DNA of 64,000 nt from Candidatus Hydrogenedentota bacterium (lineage in GTDB: Bacteria; Hydrogenedentota; Hydrogenedentia; Hydrogenedentales; CAITNO01): NCBI GenBank assembly GCA_012730045.1, contig JAAYBR010000082.1, positions 1 to 64,000 on the forward strand. The letters run 5' to 3'. The position numbers were made by a program, and so were the translations under genes. Each line of letters opens with the position of its first letter. Positions within the stretch are counted from its first letter, which is position 1. Below the pieces are notes generated by a model. It searched no databases and was not told the origin of the DNA. It worked only from the letters and a program-made list of their open reading frames with translations. Shown one piece after another: positions 26,101-35,553 of this stretch.

Positions 26101-27854
26101 GGGAGGTCCGGGTTAAGGCCGCTCAACCGTTGACGCTGAGCCGCCGCGCGCCCGAAACGCGCGTGGAGGGGGCTTTCACCATCGGAGACAAAGGCCGGGT
26201 GGATGGGTCGTTTATGGCCGCCCAGCCGGGACCGGTCGCGGAAATCACCTGGAGCGGGGTTCCGCTGTCGGCTGCCCGCGCGGCCGGGCTTCCCTTCTCC
26301 GGGGGGGACTGTTCCGGTCACCTTTCCCTTGGTGGCGGGTGGCAGAGGACGCGGGTGGGATTGAAATGCACGGCATCCGGGGCGGTCCTCTCGGGCGGTG
26401 CCGCCGACAGTCCGCCGATGGACGCGGAATGGACGCTGGACAGCGGGGACGGCGGCACGGACCTCTCCCTGACCGTGAATGCCGGCGCCGCCGGACGGGT
26501 GGAAGGCAAGGGGCATGTCGGTGCGTGCCCCGGAATGAGCCCCCTCACCCTGATGCCGGACGCCGGGGCCGCTGTGGAGTGTGAAGGGAGGGCGGAGGCC
26601 GATCTGGAGGCGCTTGCGGGCGCGTTGGCGCTTCTGGACCATGTGGCGTCCGGACACGCCTCCGGCGGGTTCAAGGTGCGCGGGACCTGGGGCGCGCCCC
26701 TGCTGACCGTGGACGGCGCGGTAAAGGATGCCAGATACGAGAACCTCAAGACGGGGACCCTGCTGGAGGGCATCGCGGGCCGCATCAGTTCCGAAGGGAA
26801 CAAGGTCACGTTCTCAGGATTCAAGGCGCGGGCTGGACAGGGCACGGTGACGGCGGACGGTCATGCGGCTGTCTCTTTCACAGAGGGCGCCTCGGTGAAA
26901 ATCGCCGTGTCCATGGACCGTGCGCTGCTGGCGAGGACGGACCGTGTGCAGGCCACCGCAGACGGCACACTCACCATCGGCGGCCCGCTGAGCCACCCGG
27001 AGGTCTCAGGCAGGCTGGTGTTTTCCCAGGTGGAAGTGACGATGCCCGAGCAGCCCGCAGGGCGCGTGAACGTCGTTGCATTCAGGGAAAAGGGGACGGC
27101 TCCGGAGGCCTCTCCGCCGGAGGCACCCGTGAAACGCGCCGCGCCGCCCCTGGACATGAATGTGGAACTCGAGTTTCCCGGCCGCTGTTTCGTGCGCGGC
27201 CCCGTGCTCGACTCGGAATGGCGCGGGGGGCTGAAGATGGCGGGAACGGTGGGGGAGCCGGTCCTCAACGGCCAGATGACCGCCGTGCGCGGCCATGCCG
27301 GCCTCCTTTCCACCCGGTTTTCCCTGGAGAACAGCACGGTGTCGTGGAACGGCCCCATGAGAAACCCCTATCTCGGCGTTCGGGGAACCGCGCAGTCGGC
27401 CGGCACCGGGGTGGAGCTTGCGATCACGGGCCCCCTCTCCGACGCGCAGCTGACGCTGACCTCCAGCCCGGCCATGCCGCAGGATGAGATTCTCTCCCAG
27501 CTCCTGTTCCGGCGGAACCTCGCCAAAATATCGCCGGTACAGGCGGTCCAACTGGGGCGCGTGGCCCGGCTGTTCAGCGGGAAAACCAGCGTGGTGGAGC
27601 TGATGACGGGGTTCATGCGTCTGCCCGGCGTGGACATGTTCGACATCCGCACGGGCGAGCAGGCGGACGAGGCCGTGGTGGGCGCGGGAAAGTACATCAA
27701 CGAGCGCATCTACATCGAGGTGGAGCAGGGAACCGCCGCCGACAGCGGCAAAGTCTCCGCCGAGGTCGGCGTCACGCCGAACATCTCGGTCAAGGGCGAC
27801 GTGGGCGCCCGCGAGCGAAGCGGCGTGGGCGTCTTCTGGAAGCACGACTACTGA
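23133..27854 (+). CDS. tamB: TamB-like translocation and assembly module protein
   Basis: The 1573-residue protein has an N-terminal membrane anchor (residues about 16-37), a very long beta-rich body of AsmA/TamB-like repeats, and the diagnostic TamB C-terminal domain: QDEILSQLLFRRNLAKISP, then GVDMFDIRTG, GKYINERIYIEVEQG and a final GVFWKHDY. It spans the periplasm and works with TamA. The frame begins 3 nt after tamA. Conserved C-terminus and gene order make this call strong, although the middle part is poorly conserved in this family. Confidence 0.92.
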   Translation: MASAVGKAPRSRFRRRLGVFALAAVLLPVLLFVAVQTPPGKRLAVSLIAERVAARTPFSLEAVGLRGVIPFSLSMDKVIVRDVQGAWLEIRDVSARGDGASLLRGRFCLKSVHVGEVRLDRRPVKPRRLRVPMLPLVRWWPGVGDLFVDSITLDGAVFGQQAVYAAGGRVDWRGWGKVPSMELSARRTDGPASEVSLSLSHPEGTPQLALSVSDAGIVPAFFALPGPFSASLKGGGGRADWKGTLTAALGGEVLLEGNLDVRSGDLTEITGTLSARPPDVPRMAPVRRLFGPRQDMEVALSVTQGGHWSLGGATVTGGTLHLSLSGDYDLSARTANLSGSLSAPDGLPEAFAPWVALDATRGVAGSFSFKGPVGTPVATLTVTQGDRALLHLEQVASLGGTKAVSGRLLVDIPRKWLRAGGENPLLEGPWRVLDTVSWQEGRVRIHRLDVVGNAGRLVFAGSAAPGASLLEGTVHAVSGVSGPFKGLHADSMAVGASIRMNTDEKSITGRMEMAGVRSAVAAAARLGGDFSLRQPGGWREWGADPEYDLHLTGDNARIKDRVLKSARLGARGVFSPGKGLEAAALHLELPEMDAQVEGAGRLSLDGTVSCDARVHAGNLGAFSSGLPVSGGVEARVAASGNYKNLEAEGTLSATSDGLSGLPQVLRPVEGQKIVCAASWRADRKGVSLSEVDVETPVGEVAGKGRYSSPDDTFSAEGTVKLDDLSVLSGMTTAHLDGRGELSVSLSGRPSDFSAKGNLSASSLRMRGLSLSSLGADFDLKGLPDHVYGPFRVSVKPGEDVPDVTVKGRLAADRDRVSLDKVSLLSGPNTASGRLSYDRNTGTLSGRGEAALPDLSPFGRMLGAELRGGGQIKGELLRKGAGVTTNAVFSLDAVTTPWFAAKRAEGDLSCDTKDGAAPVRATLRAQGVEHGAFLLDTLQAEVRGAVEDAAVSWNASGSLPSDGSAFGVSGDGRFSVLDQKVRLDRVEGQVGEVRVKAAQPLTLSRRAPETRVEGAFTIGDKGRVDGSFMAAQPGPVAEITWSGVPLSAARAAGLPFSGGDCSGHLSLGGGWQRTRVGLKCTASGAVLSGGAADSPPMDAEWTLDSGDGGTDLSLTVNAGAAGRVEGKGHVGACPGMSPLTLMPDAGAAVECEGRAEADLEALAGALALLDHVASGHASGGFKVRGTWGAPLLTVDGAVKDARYENLKTGTLLEGIAGRISSEGNKVTFSGFKARAGQGTVTADGHAAVSFTEGASVKIAVSMDRALLARTDRVQATADGTLTIGGPLSHPEVSGRLVFSQVEVTMPEQPAGRVNVVAFREKGTAPEASPPEAPVKRAAPPLDMNVELEFPGRCFVRGPVLDSEWRGGLKMAGTVGEPVLNGQMTAVRGHAGLLSTRFSLENSTVSWNGPMRNPYLGVRGTAQSAGTGVELAITGPLSDAQLTLTSSPAMPQDEILSQLLFRRNLAKISPVQAVQLGRVARLFSGKTSVVELMTGFMRLPGVDMFDIRTGEQADEAVVGAGKYINERIYIEVEQGTAADSGKVSAEVGVTPNISVKGDVGARERSGVGVFWKHDY

Positions 27855-27890
27855 GAGTCATGGACCACGCCTGTGGATCGTGGCGGCAAG

Positions 27891-27969
27891 AGGTGGCACG
27901 GGCTTCCAGCCCGTGTTTTGGGTCATGAACGAGGCCCAAGAACCACGGGCTGGAAGCGCGTGTCACCTC
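27891..27969. repeat. REP-like inverted repeat, copy B
   Basis: This copy has the same arms as 13882-13958 (GGTGGCACGGGCTTCCAGCC and its partner CACGGGCTGGAAGCGCGTGT) around an unrelated 30-nt centre. It lies between the convergent tamB and URO-D-like genes, where it may also act as a bidirectional hairpin. Confidence 0.8.
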
Positions 27970-27979
27970 AGCGTTCTTC

Positions 27980-29392
27980 TCAGAACGACAGCAGGCATTG
28001 CCAGATGTAGACGTAGGCCAGGGTGTCCACGTTTTCCCAGATGCGCTGCGCGAGGGCCTCGTCGCCGGAGACCACGGGGATCTCGGCGCGCTTCTTCGCC
28101 CACGGGAAGCACACAAAGGGTGGAACGTTCCCCTGGGGGATCGCGTCCGGCTGCGAAGCGGGGACGGGCTTCAACTCGGGAACCGCCGGGGCCGCGCCGT
28201 AGACGCCGTACTCCCGCGTGAAATCCGTCATGGCCTTCACGTTCTCGATCCTGGCGTCGTTCTGCACGATGCACGAGGCGTCCATGACGTACCCGCCGTT
28301 CGGCGCGCAGGTGTCAATGAGCTCGCGGCATTTCGCGGTGACCTCGTCCGGCGTGCCGTAGGTGAGCATCGCGTTCGGAACGCCACCGGTGAGGCAGAAC
28401 TTGTCCCCCAGCGTCTTCGCGGCCGCCTGCGGGTCGGTGCGGTCGAGATGGAACACGATGGACTGCTCCGGAAGCTCGGCAAAACTCTCCAGATGGGCCG
28501 TCCAGTCGCCCTCGGCGTAGAAAAGCGTCTGGTGCCCCCGCGCCCAGAACTCCTCGATGATCGGCTTGAGCGTCGGCCAGAAGAAGGTGTTGTACTGCTC
28601 CATGGTCACAAAGGGCGTGCAGCCCCGGTGCATCCAGAAGCCAATGGGCACGTTCTTGTCCGGGTCCGCGCCTGACAGGCCCATCTGCAGCAGGTGCGGC
28701 ATCAGGGCGCGGCACGCCGCCATGACCTTGTCCGGCTGCTCCAGCAGGTCCATCGTCAGGCCGAGGTACCCGCGCAGCTTGTCCCCGATGATGTCCAGCG
28801 GCGCTTTAAAAATGCCGGAGATGGCCGAGGCCGTGCCGCATTCCGTGCGCAGCTTCTCCCCCTGGGGCCCGAAGGCGTTGAAGTAGTTCAGCATTGCCAT
28901 GCCGCCCTTGAGGAAGGACAGGTTGTTCTGGAACGTGTTCGGGCTGCCGGGGGGGACCGCCTCCGTGGACACGCGGGGCAGCCACACGTTGAACAGAAAC
29001 CCCGTGGGGTCGGCGATAAGCTGGTCATACTCGTCCGCCCGCATGAAGGACTGGTCCTCCGGCGGCTCCTTGTACTGGAACCCCGTGTCCGGGGCCACGT
29101 CCAGCCCGGGGACGCCGTAATACCGCAGGCCGATGGTCTGCGTCAGACCCGTCCAGACATACACCATGTTCCCCACCACGGCGTCCCAGTCATACTCCGC
29201 CGCGCAGCGGCGCGCCGCCAGAAAGGCGTTCTCGTAGTCGTGCGTGACCTCCTGGCACGTCATGCCGCAGTGCTTCGCCGTGAACTCTGCCACAAAGGGC
29301 CGGATCGGCACCCGGTCCGGCTTGCCGTTCCGCATCGCCGTCACATAGCGGTTCAGGCGCTCCTGGTACAGTGTTTCCATCTCAGTGGACAT
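27980..29392 (-). CDS. Uroporphyrinogen decarboxylase (URO-D) family protein, methyltransferase-like
   Basis: The 470-residue product follows the URO-D/MtaA-type fold: RPFVAEFTAKHCG near the N-terminus, LTMDLLEQPDKVMAACRALMP, GFWMHRGCTPFVTMEQYNTFFWP, and a C-terminal FCLTGGVPNAMLTYGTPDEV followed by GGYVMDASCIVQ. It is about 120 residues longer than HemE and lacks the compact HemE context, so a corrinoid- or methyl-transfer role is more likely than haem synthesis. ATG at 29392 is preceded by GGAGG. It has its own promoter. Confidence 0.8.
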   Translation of the reverse strand: MSTEMETLYQERLNRYVTAMRNGKPDRVPIRPFVAEFTAKHCGMTCQEVTHDYENAFLAARRCAAEYDWDAVVGNMVYVWTGLTQTIGLRYYGVPGLDVAPDTGFQYKEPPEDQSFMRADEYDQLIADPTGFLFNVWLPRVSTEAVPPGSPNTFQNNLSFLKGGMAMLNYFNAFGPQGEKLRTECGTASAISGIFKAPLDIIGDKLRGYLGLTMDLLEQPDKVMAACRALMPHLLQMGLSGADPDKNVPIGFWMHRGCTPFVTMEQYNTFFWPTLKPIIEEFWARGHQTLFYAEGDWTAHLESFAELPEQSIVFHLDRTDPQAAAKTLGDKFCLTGGVPNAMLTYGTPDEVTAKCRELIDTCAPNGGYVMDASCIVQNDARIENVKAMTDFTREYGVYGAAPAVPELKPVPASQPDAIPQGNVPPFVCFPWAKKRAEIPVVSGDEALAQRIWENVDTLAYVYIWQCLLSF

Positions 29393-29421
29393 GGGCGAAC
29401 CTCCGGTTGGTTGACAAAGGT

Positions 29422-29450
29422 AGACTAGGGAAAAGAACCGGGTTTTTCAA
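29422..29450 (-). promoter_or_regulatory. Promoter for the URO-D-like gene
   Basis: TTGAAA (29450-29445) and TAGTCT (29427-29422) on the minus strand have a 17-nt spacer. Transcription would start near 29415, about 23 nt before the ATG. Confidence 0.5.
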
Positions 29451-29610
29451 GTTTTGGGGGGCGGGCGAATGGGCAAACTTACTGCCCGAGCCGGAGGGAG
29501 GTGGACGGAGTGGACGTTGTGGACAGTGCTGACGGAAACCGGTGTTCTATCCAGGCGGGTTGGTGCGGGTCTGCGCTTGATCCCGCGCTGTTGTCCGGGG
29601 GCGCAAGTGT

Positions 29611-29640
29611 TTGCACGACAGCGGTTTTGTGTGCTAAAAT
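29611..29640 (+). promoter_or_regulatory. Possible promoter for rpmE-prfA-prmC
   Basis: TTGCAC (29611-29616) and TAAAAT (29635-29640) are separated by 18 nt. The implied leader to the GTG at 29748 is about 100 nt, which leaves room for autoregulation by L31, but no known leader structure was recognised. Confidence 0.45.
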
Positions 29641-29747
29641 GGCCACCCCTTGCGCCCGAAGTCTGTTTTTGCGGCGGGCGCGCGGAAGAGGGACACCAAG
29701 AGCATGCGCCGCCCTGTGCGGCATGGTTTCTGAAAGGAGATTTCCCC

Positions 29748-29987
29748 GTGAAAAAGGACATTCATCCGGCCAACTACCGCGAGGTGGTTTTCTTGGACGC
29801 GGGCGCGGGCGCCCAGTGGTTGACCAAGTCCACGATCAAAACGGACAAGACCATCGAGGTGGACGGCAAGACCTACCCGCTTCACCGGGTGGACATTTCC
29901 AGCGCGTCGCACCCGTTCTACACGGGCAAGCAGAAGTTCGTGGACAGCGAGGGACGCGTGCAGCGGTTCCAGAAGAAGTTCAAGTAG
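29748..29987 (+). CDS. rpmE2: 50S ribosomal protein L31 type B
   Basis: The 79-residue product matches L31 closely: [17 protein letters not shown], then [36 protein letters not shown] and a basic end. The CxxC zinc motif of type A L31 is absent, so this is the zinc-independent type B. The start is a GTG at 29748 with AAAGGAGA upstream; a longer in-frame start runs into non-conserved sequence. It is followed after 18 nt by prfA. Confidence 0.93.
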   Translation: MKKDIHPANYREVVFLDAGAGAQWLTKSTIKTDKTIEVDGKTYPLHRVDISSASHPFYTGKQKFVDSEGRVQRFQKKFK

Positions 29988-30005
29988 TCCGCGCCGCCCT
30001 CCGCC

Positions 30006-31085
<1,080 letters not shown>

Positions 31086-31086
31086 C

Positions 31087-31938
31087 ATGGCCGCCCCGCT
31101 GGGCGAAACCCTGCGCAGGGCGGAGGAGAGGCTGGCGGCGGTTTCGGACTCCCCCCGGCTTGACGCGGAAATCCTGCTGGCGCACGCCGCGGGATTGACC
31201 CGCGCGGGGCTCCTCGCCCGGCTGCGCGACGCGGTGGACTGTCCCGGGTTTGAAACCCTGCTGGCCCGGCGTCTTGCCCATGAGCCGGTGGCCTACATCC
31301 TCGGCGAAAAGGAGTTCTTCTCCCTCCCGTTTCACGTCGCCCCGCCCGTGCTGATTCCCCGGCCCGAAACGGAACACCTCGTGGAGACGGCTCTGGAGCG
31401 GGTCACGGAGGCGGGACCGAACGCCGCGCCCCGCCTGCTGGACCTCTGCACCGGGTCGGGCTGCGTGGCCGTCACCCTCGCGCGGCAACTGCCGGAATGC
31501 CGGATGACCGCGACCGACATTCACCCCGCCGCCCTCGCCCTCGTTGCGAGAAACATCGCACGCCACTGCGTCGCGGTGTCGCTGTACGCTGGGGATCTGT
31601 TCGACGCCCTGCCCGCGGGTGCGGAGCCTTTCGACGGTATCGTTTCCAATCCCCCCTATGTGGAGGAGGATGACTGGGAAGGATTGGCCGCCGACATCCG
31701 GCTCTACGAGGACCGGGCGGCGCTCGTGTCGGGAAGGGACGGCCTTGACCTCATCCGTCGCATTGTCCGGGAATCAAGGGCGCATCTGCGTCCAGGCGGC
31801 TGGCTGGCCTTCGAGATCGGCGAGCGGCAATACCCCGCCGCGGAGGGCCTCCTTCGGGACGAGGGATACACCGGCATCCGCCCGACCCATGACCTCGCGG
31901 GCATCGCCCGCGTGGTCTCCGCGGTCTTGCCGGGCTGA
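31087..31938 (+). CDS. prmC: Release factor glutamine methyltransferase
   Basis: The 283-residue protein has the PrmC layout: an N-terminal helical domain with a VAYILGEKEFFSLPFHV segment, IPRPETE, the SAM site LLDLCTGSGCVAVTLA, an acidic ATDIHPAALALVARN, and the active-site NPPYV. It uses SAM to methylate the GGQ glutamine of release factors. The ATG at 31087 follows the prfA stop by 1 nt, so the two are coupled. A longer frame overlapping prfA is not needed. Confidence 0.93.
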   Translation: MAAPLGETLRRAEERLAAVSDSPRLDAEILLAHAAGLTRAGLLARLRDAVDCPGFETLLARRLAHEPVAYILGEKEFFSLPFHVAPPVLIPRPETEHLVETALERVTEAGPNAAPRLLDLCTGSGCVAVTLARQLPECRMTATDIHPAALALVARNIARHCVAVSLYAGDLFDALPAGAEPFDGIVSNPPYVEEDDWEGLAADIRLYEDRAALVSGRDGLDLIRRIVRESRAHLRPGGWLAFEIGERQYPAAEGLLRDEGYTGIRPTHDLAGIARVVSAVLPG

Positions 31939-32087
31939 CGTTCCCCTGAACGCCGGACACGATGAGACAGCGGGCCTTCCCACCATCCCATACTTCCCAT
32001 AGCTCTCCTTCGTTTCTGCCCGGCGACCGGGTTTCCCCCGCTCTTGCGGGCGTGTTATGCTCGTGTGACCAGCAGGGAGGGAGCGTC

Positions 32088-32795
32088 ATGAGCGATCCGG
32101 CGGCACCTACCAGAAGAATGCAGGACCATCCGGAGGAGGAACGCCCCCGGGAGCGCCTGGTGACCGCGGGTGCGGGGGCGCTCAAGGACGCGGAGCTGCT
32201 CGCAATTCTTTTTCGCACGGGGTCGAGGGAGTTCAACGCGCTGCGGCTGGCGGAGGAGCTTGTGCTGGCCTTTCGCGATCTGCGCGGGGTGGCCCGCGCC
32301 TCGCTGGAGGAGCTTCAGCAGGTGAAAGGGGTCGGGCGTGTGAAGGCCATCGAGATCAAGGCCGCCCTGGAGCTGGGGCTGCGTCTGGCGACCCACCACC
32401 ACAGCCACGACATCAAAGAGCGCATGGACCGCCCGGAGGCGGTTCACAGTTATCTCAAGCACCGGTTCAAGGAATACGAGACGGAGCATTTCGTGGCGCT
32501 GCTGCTGAACACGAAGAACGTGCTGCTGCGCTTGGTGGAGATTTCCCACGGGGGGCTGGACGAGACCGTGGCCGCGCCGCGTGACGTGTTCCGCCAGGCC
32601 GTGCGGGAGGGCGCGTCCGGGGTGGTGGTGGCGCACAACCACCCCAGCGGCGACCCGGAACCCAGCCGGGCCGACCTGATGCTCACCCAGCGCCTGAAAG
32701 AGGCCGCCGACATCATCGGCGTCCGCCTGCTGGACCACGTGATCTTCGGCGACGGGGACCGCTACGTCAGCCTCAAGGAGCGCGGGCAGATGTGA
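32088..32795 (+). CDS. radC: RadC/YeeS-type JAMM domain protein
   Basis: The 235-residue product has an N-terminal helix-hairpin-helix (LEELQQVKGVGRVKAIEIKA) and a C-terminal JAMM fold with VVAHNHPSGDPEPSRAD, which supplies the metal-binding His/His/Asp. RadC proteins are widespread in bacteria and were linked to DNA repair, though the biochemical role is unsettled. GGGAGGGAG precedes the ATG at 32088. It is separated from prmC by 149 nt, so it is probably transcribed independently. Confidence 0.93.
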   Translation: MSDPAAPTRRMQDHPEEERPRERLVTAGAGALKDAELLAILFRTGSREFNALRLAEELVLAFRDLRGVARASLEELQQVKGVGRVKAIEIKAALELGLRLATHHHSHDIKERMDRPEAVHSYLKHRFKEYETEHFVALLLNTKNVLLRLVEISHGGLDETVAAPRDVFRQAVREGASGVVVAHNHPSGDPEPSRADLMLTQRLKEAADIIGVRLLDHVIFGDGDRYVSLKERGQM

Positions 32796-32797
32796 GA

Positions 32798-32826
32798 AGC
32801 CCCCGGCTCGCGGGGAACCGGGGGCT
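32798..32826. terminator. Bidirectional hairpin between radC and gnd
   Basis: AGCCCCCGG (32798-32806) pairs perfectly with CCGGGGGCT (32818-32826) over an 11-nt loop. It lies immediately after the radC stop and 24 nt from the gnd stop, so it can serve both convergent genes. No T-run follows. Confidence 0.6.
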
Positions 32827-32849
32827 GGCAGGTCCAAAGGGGGAGGGGG

Positions 32850-34304
32850 TTACGCGATGTAGGTGGACGCCGCCGTGTTGCCGCCGCGTCCGGTCCAGTT
32901 CGTGTGGAACCACTCCCCGCGCGGCTTGTCCACCCGCTCGTAGGTGTGCGCGCCGAAGTAGTCGCGCTGGGCCTGGAGCAGGTTGGCGGGGAGCCGCCCG
33001 GAGCGGTAGCCGTCGAAGAAGTTCAGGGCCGACGCGATGGCCGGCATCGGCACGCCCATCTCCACCGCCTTGGCGACCACACGCCGCCACGCCGCCTGCG
33101 CCTTCGTGATGACATCGGCGAAGAAGGGGTCCAGCAGGAGGTTTTCCAGGCCCGGGTTGCGGTCGAAGGCCTCCTTGATCTTGCCGAGGAAGACCGAGCG
33201 GATGATGCAGCCGCCGCGCCACATGAGCGCGATGCCGCCGTAGTTCAGGTTCCAGCCGTAGTGGGCCGCCGCCGCGCGCATGAGCTGGTAGCCCTGCGCG
33301 TAGCTGACCAGCTTGGAGGCGTAGAGGGCCTGCCGCAGGTCGTCCACAAAGGCGTCGCGGTCGCCGCTGAACGCCGTCCCCTGGGCGGGGAACACCTTGG
33401 CGGCGCGCACACGCTCGTCCTTGAGCGCCGAGAGGCAGCGGGCGAAGACCGCCTCGCCGATGAGCGTGAGGGGCTGGCCCTCGTCCAGGGCTGCGATGGC
33501 CGTCCATTTTCCGGTGCCCTTCTGGCCGGCCGTGTCCAGGATCAGGTCCACCACCTCGTTGCCCTCCTCATCCTTGAATCCGAGGATGTCGCGGGTGATT
33601 TCGACGAGGTAGGAGCAGAGTTCCGCGTTGTTCCAGTCCGCGAAGACCTTGTGCATCTCGGCGTTTGTCAGGCCGAGGCCCTGGCCCATGAGCTGGTAGG
33701 TCTCGCAGATCATCTGCATGTCGCCGTACTCGATGCCGTTGTGGACCATTTTCACGAAATGGCCCGCGCCGCCCTCGCCGACCCAGTCGCAGCAGGGCTC
33801 GCCCGCGTCCGTCTGGGCGCAGATGGTCTGGAAGATGTCCTTGACGTGCGGCCAGGCCGCCGGAGACCCGCCCGGCATCATGGACGGCCCGAGGAGCGCG
33901 CCCTCCTCGCCGCCGGAGACGCCGGTGCCGATGTAGAGCAGGCCCTTGCCTTCCACATACTGCGCGCGGCGGATGGTGTCCGGAAAGTGGCTGTTGCCGC
34001 CGTCAATGATGATGTCGCCGGGCTCCAGATGGGGGAGCAGCAGCTCGATGAAGTCGTCCACGGCCTGGCCGGCCTTCACCAGCAGCATGACCTTGCGCGG
34101 GCGCTTGAGGCTGGCGCAAAGGTCCTCAATGCTGTGCGCGCCGTAGAACCGTTTCCCGGCGCCGGGCCCGCCGATGAAGTTGTCCACCTTCTTCACCGTG
34201 CGGTTGAACACCGACACGCCGAAGCCCTTGCTTTCCATGTTAAGCACGAGATTCTCGCCCATGACTGCCAGGCCGATCAGCCCGATATCCATCTTCTCAG
34301 ACAT
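32850..34304 (-). CDS. gnd: 6-phosphogluconate dehydrogenase, decarboxylating
   Basis: The 484-residue enzyme converts 6-phosphogluconate to ribulose 5-phosphate with NADP. It has the nucleotide-binding start IGLIGLAVMGENL and the NRT following the second strand, IIDGGNSHFPDT, SGGEEGALLGPS and the active-site KMVHNGIEYGDMQ. The length matches the long dimeric form. The ATG at 34304 is preceded by a purine-rich AAAGGAGTCC. It has an extended -10 promoter upstream. Confidence 0.97.
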   Translation of the reverse strand: MSEKMDIGLIGLAVMGENLVLNMESKGFGVSVFNRTVKKVDNFIGGPGAGKRFYGAHSIEDLCASLKRPRKVMLLVKAGQAVDDFIELLLPHLEPGDIIIDGGNSHFPDTIRRAQYVEGKGLLYIGTGVSGGEEGALLGPSMMPGGSPAAWPHVKDIFQTICAQTDAGEPCCDWVGEGGAGHFVKMVHNGIEYGDMQMICETYQLMGQGLGLTNAEMHKVFADWNNAELCSYLVEITRDILGFKDEEGNEVVDLILDTAGQKGTGKWTAIAALDEGQPLTLIGEAVFARCLSALKDERVRAAKVFPAQGTAFSGDRDAFVDDLRQALYASKLVSYAQGYQLMRAAAAHYGWNLNYGGIALMWRGGCIIRSVFLGKIKEAFDRNPGLENLLLDPFFADVITKAQAAWRRVVAKAVEMGVPMPAIASALNFFDGYRSGRLPANLLQAQRDYFGAHTYERVDKPRGEWFHTNWTGRGGNTAASTYIA

Positions 34305-34385
34305 TCCTGTGGACTCCTTTGGTTGGGGACTCGATGAAGGGGACGGACCCTCCGCGCGGGAAGGGTATTCCCGGAAACGTGAAAA

Positions 34386-34394
34386 AGTATAGCA
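34386..34394 (-). promoter_or_regulatory. Extended -10 promoter for gnd
   Basis: On the minus strand TGCTATACT reads from 34394 to 34386, a TGN-extended -10 element. No good -35 is seen. The leader to the ATG at 34304 is about 75 nt. Confidence 0.5.
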
Positions 34395-34430
34395 AACCGC
34401 CGGGCCGCGTTTCTCCCCCGGGATTTGAGG

Positions 34431-35420
34431 TCAGGGCTTGAAAGCCTCCACCAGGGCGTCCATCCGGTCGCCGTCCCGGAGCAGGGAAACCCGCCCGAAT
34501 CCGGCCTGGGCAAGCGTTTCCGCGATTTCGGCCAGGGTGTAGCAGTTGCCGCCGTTGGTGCAGGCGAGCATGTTGAGGGCGAAGAGCGCCCCGGACACCG
34601 GCCGGGTCCGGTCGTCGCTCAGAACGTGGTCCCGAATCAGGAGACGCCCCCCCGGCACCAGCGCGTCGAAACACTTTCGGTAGAGGGCGATGTTCTGCTC
34701 CGGGCTGTTCTGATGGATGATCGCGGACAGCAGCACAAGATCATGGCCGCCGGGAAGGTAATCCTGGTAGAAGTCGCCGGCGGTGAGCATCAGGCGCGGC
34801 CAAATGTCGAGAGGCTCCATGCGTCGGCGGGCCATTTCGATGACCGGCGGGCGGTCGAAGACCGTGGCCTTCATTTGCGGATACTCGCGCAGGAAGGCCT
34901 CGGCGTAGGTGCCCGTCGCCCCGCCCACGTCCAGGAGCTTTCGGGCTTCCTGCGCGCGCACGGTGCGCGCGATTTCGGCGGCGGTGTCCCGGCCGACGAC
35001 ATGCATGGCCCCGATGAAGGCTTCCAGCTCCCCCGGGTCGTCAAAGGCCCCGGCGGGGCGCTCGCCGCCTTTTCCCGTGCGGACGATGGCGGTGAGTTCG
35101 GACCACCGGTTCCACAGGGAGGCGGAGTGGCGCATCATGGGCAGCACGGACTGGGGGTGTTTTGACGACAGGGGCAGGGCGCCTGCGCCGGGGGAGTAGC
35201 GTCCGTCCTTCTTCTCCAGCAGGCCGAGAGCCGCGAGCCCGTCCAGCAGAATGGGCGCGCCCCGGGGGGAAAGGCCCGCCTCCACAGTCACCTCCTCCAA
35301 GGTCATGGCGCTGCCGTCCAGCAGCGTGAAAAGGTCCAGCTCCACCGCGGTCAGGACGATTCGGGAGTCCATAAACCCCCTGCCGGCGGCGAGCAGTTTT
35401 TCGGTGGTCCACGTTTCCAT
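34431..35420 (-). CDS. SAM-dependent O-methyltransferase (class II type)
   Basis: The 329-residue product combines an N-terminal winged-helix dimerisation domain (LTAVELDLFTLLDG, VTVEAGLSPRGAPILLDGL) with a C-terminal SAM domain (KLLDVGGATGTYAEAFL, VFDRPPVIEMARRR, DLVLLSAIIHQNSPEQN). This matches acetylserotonin/caffeate-type O-methyltransferases. The His in IIHQ is the candidate base. Substrate is unknown. The ATG has AAGGAG upstream, and a TATACT (35451-35446 minus) may be the promoter -10. Confidence 0.85.
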   Translation of the reverse strand: METWTTEKLLAAGRGFMDSRIVLTAVELDLFTLLDGSAMTLEEVTVEAGLSPRGAPILLDGLAALGLLEKKDGRYSPGAGALPLSSKHPQSVLPMMRHSASLWNRWSELTAIVRTGKGGERPAGAFDDPGELEAFIGAMHVVGRDTAAEIARTVRAQEARKLLDVGGATGTYAEAFLREYPQMKATVFDRPPVIEMARRRMEPLDIWPRLMLTAGDFYQDYLPGGHDLVLLSAIIHQNSPEQNIALYRKCFDALVPGGRLLIRDHVLSDDRTRPVSGALFALNMLACTNGGNCYTLAEIAETLAQAGFGRVSLLRDGDRMDALVEAFKP

Positions 35421-35482
35421 GGTGAGGGCTCCTTAGTTGAGCCTTAGTATAGCCGATTTCCGCCCAGAAGCGGGAGGCCGCG

Positions 35483-35511
35483 TTGTTTTTACACGGTGGG
35501 GCGCATACAAT
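35483..35511 (+). promoter_or_regulatory. Promoter of the plsC-lnt-murJ operon
   Basis: TTGTTT (35483-35488) and TACAAT (35506-35511) are separated by 17 nt. Transcription would start near 35518, 36 nt before the first start codon. Confidence 0.6.
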
Positions 35512-35553
35512 ACGGGCAACAGGGACATTGTCGAAGAGAAGGGAAAGGTTGCC

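Larger units (their letters stand above)
29393..29747. other. 355-bp divergent intergenic region
   Basis: The left part holds the minus-strand promoter of the URO-D-like gene. The right part holds a probable rpmE promoter and a leader of about 100 nt. I see no gene, tRNA or repeat in it. Confidence 0.6.

Noticed and set aside
29641-29747. Known L31 leader RNA motif
   Set aside because: The leader is long enough, but I could not find a convincing stem arrangement that matches a described L31 leader.
31962-32087. N-terminal extension of RadC
   Set aside because: The 42 extra residues are not conserved-looking, and the ATG at 32088 has a strong ribosome binding site.
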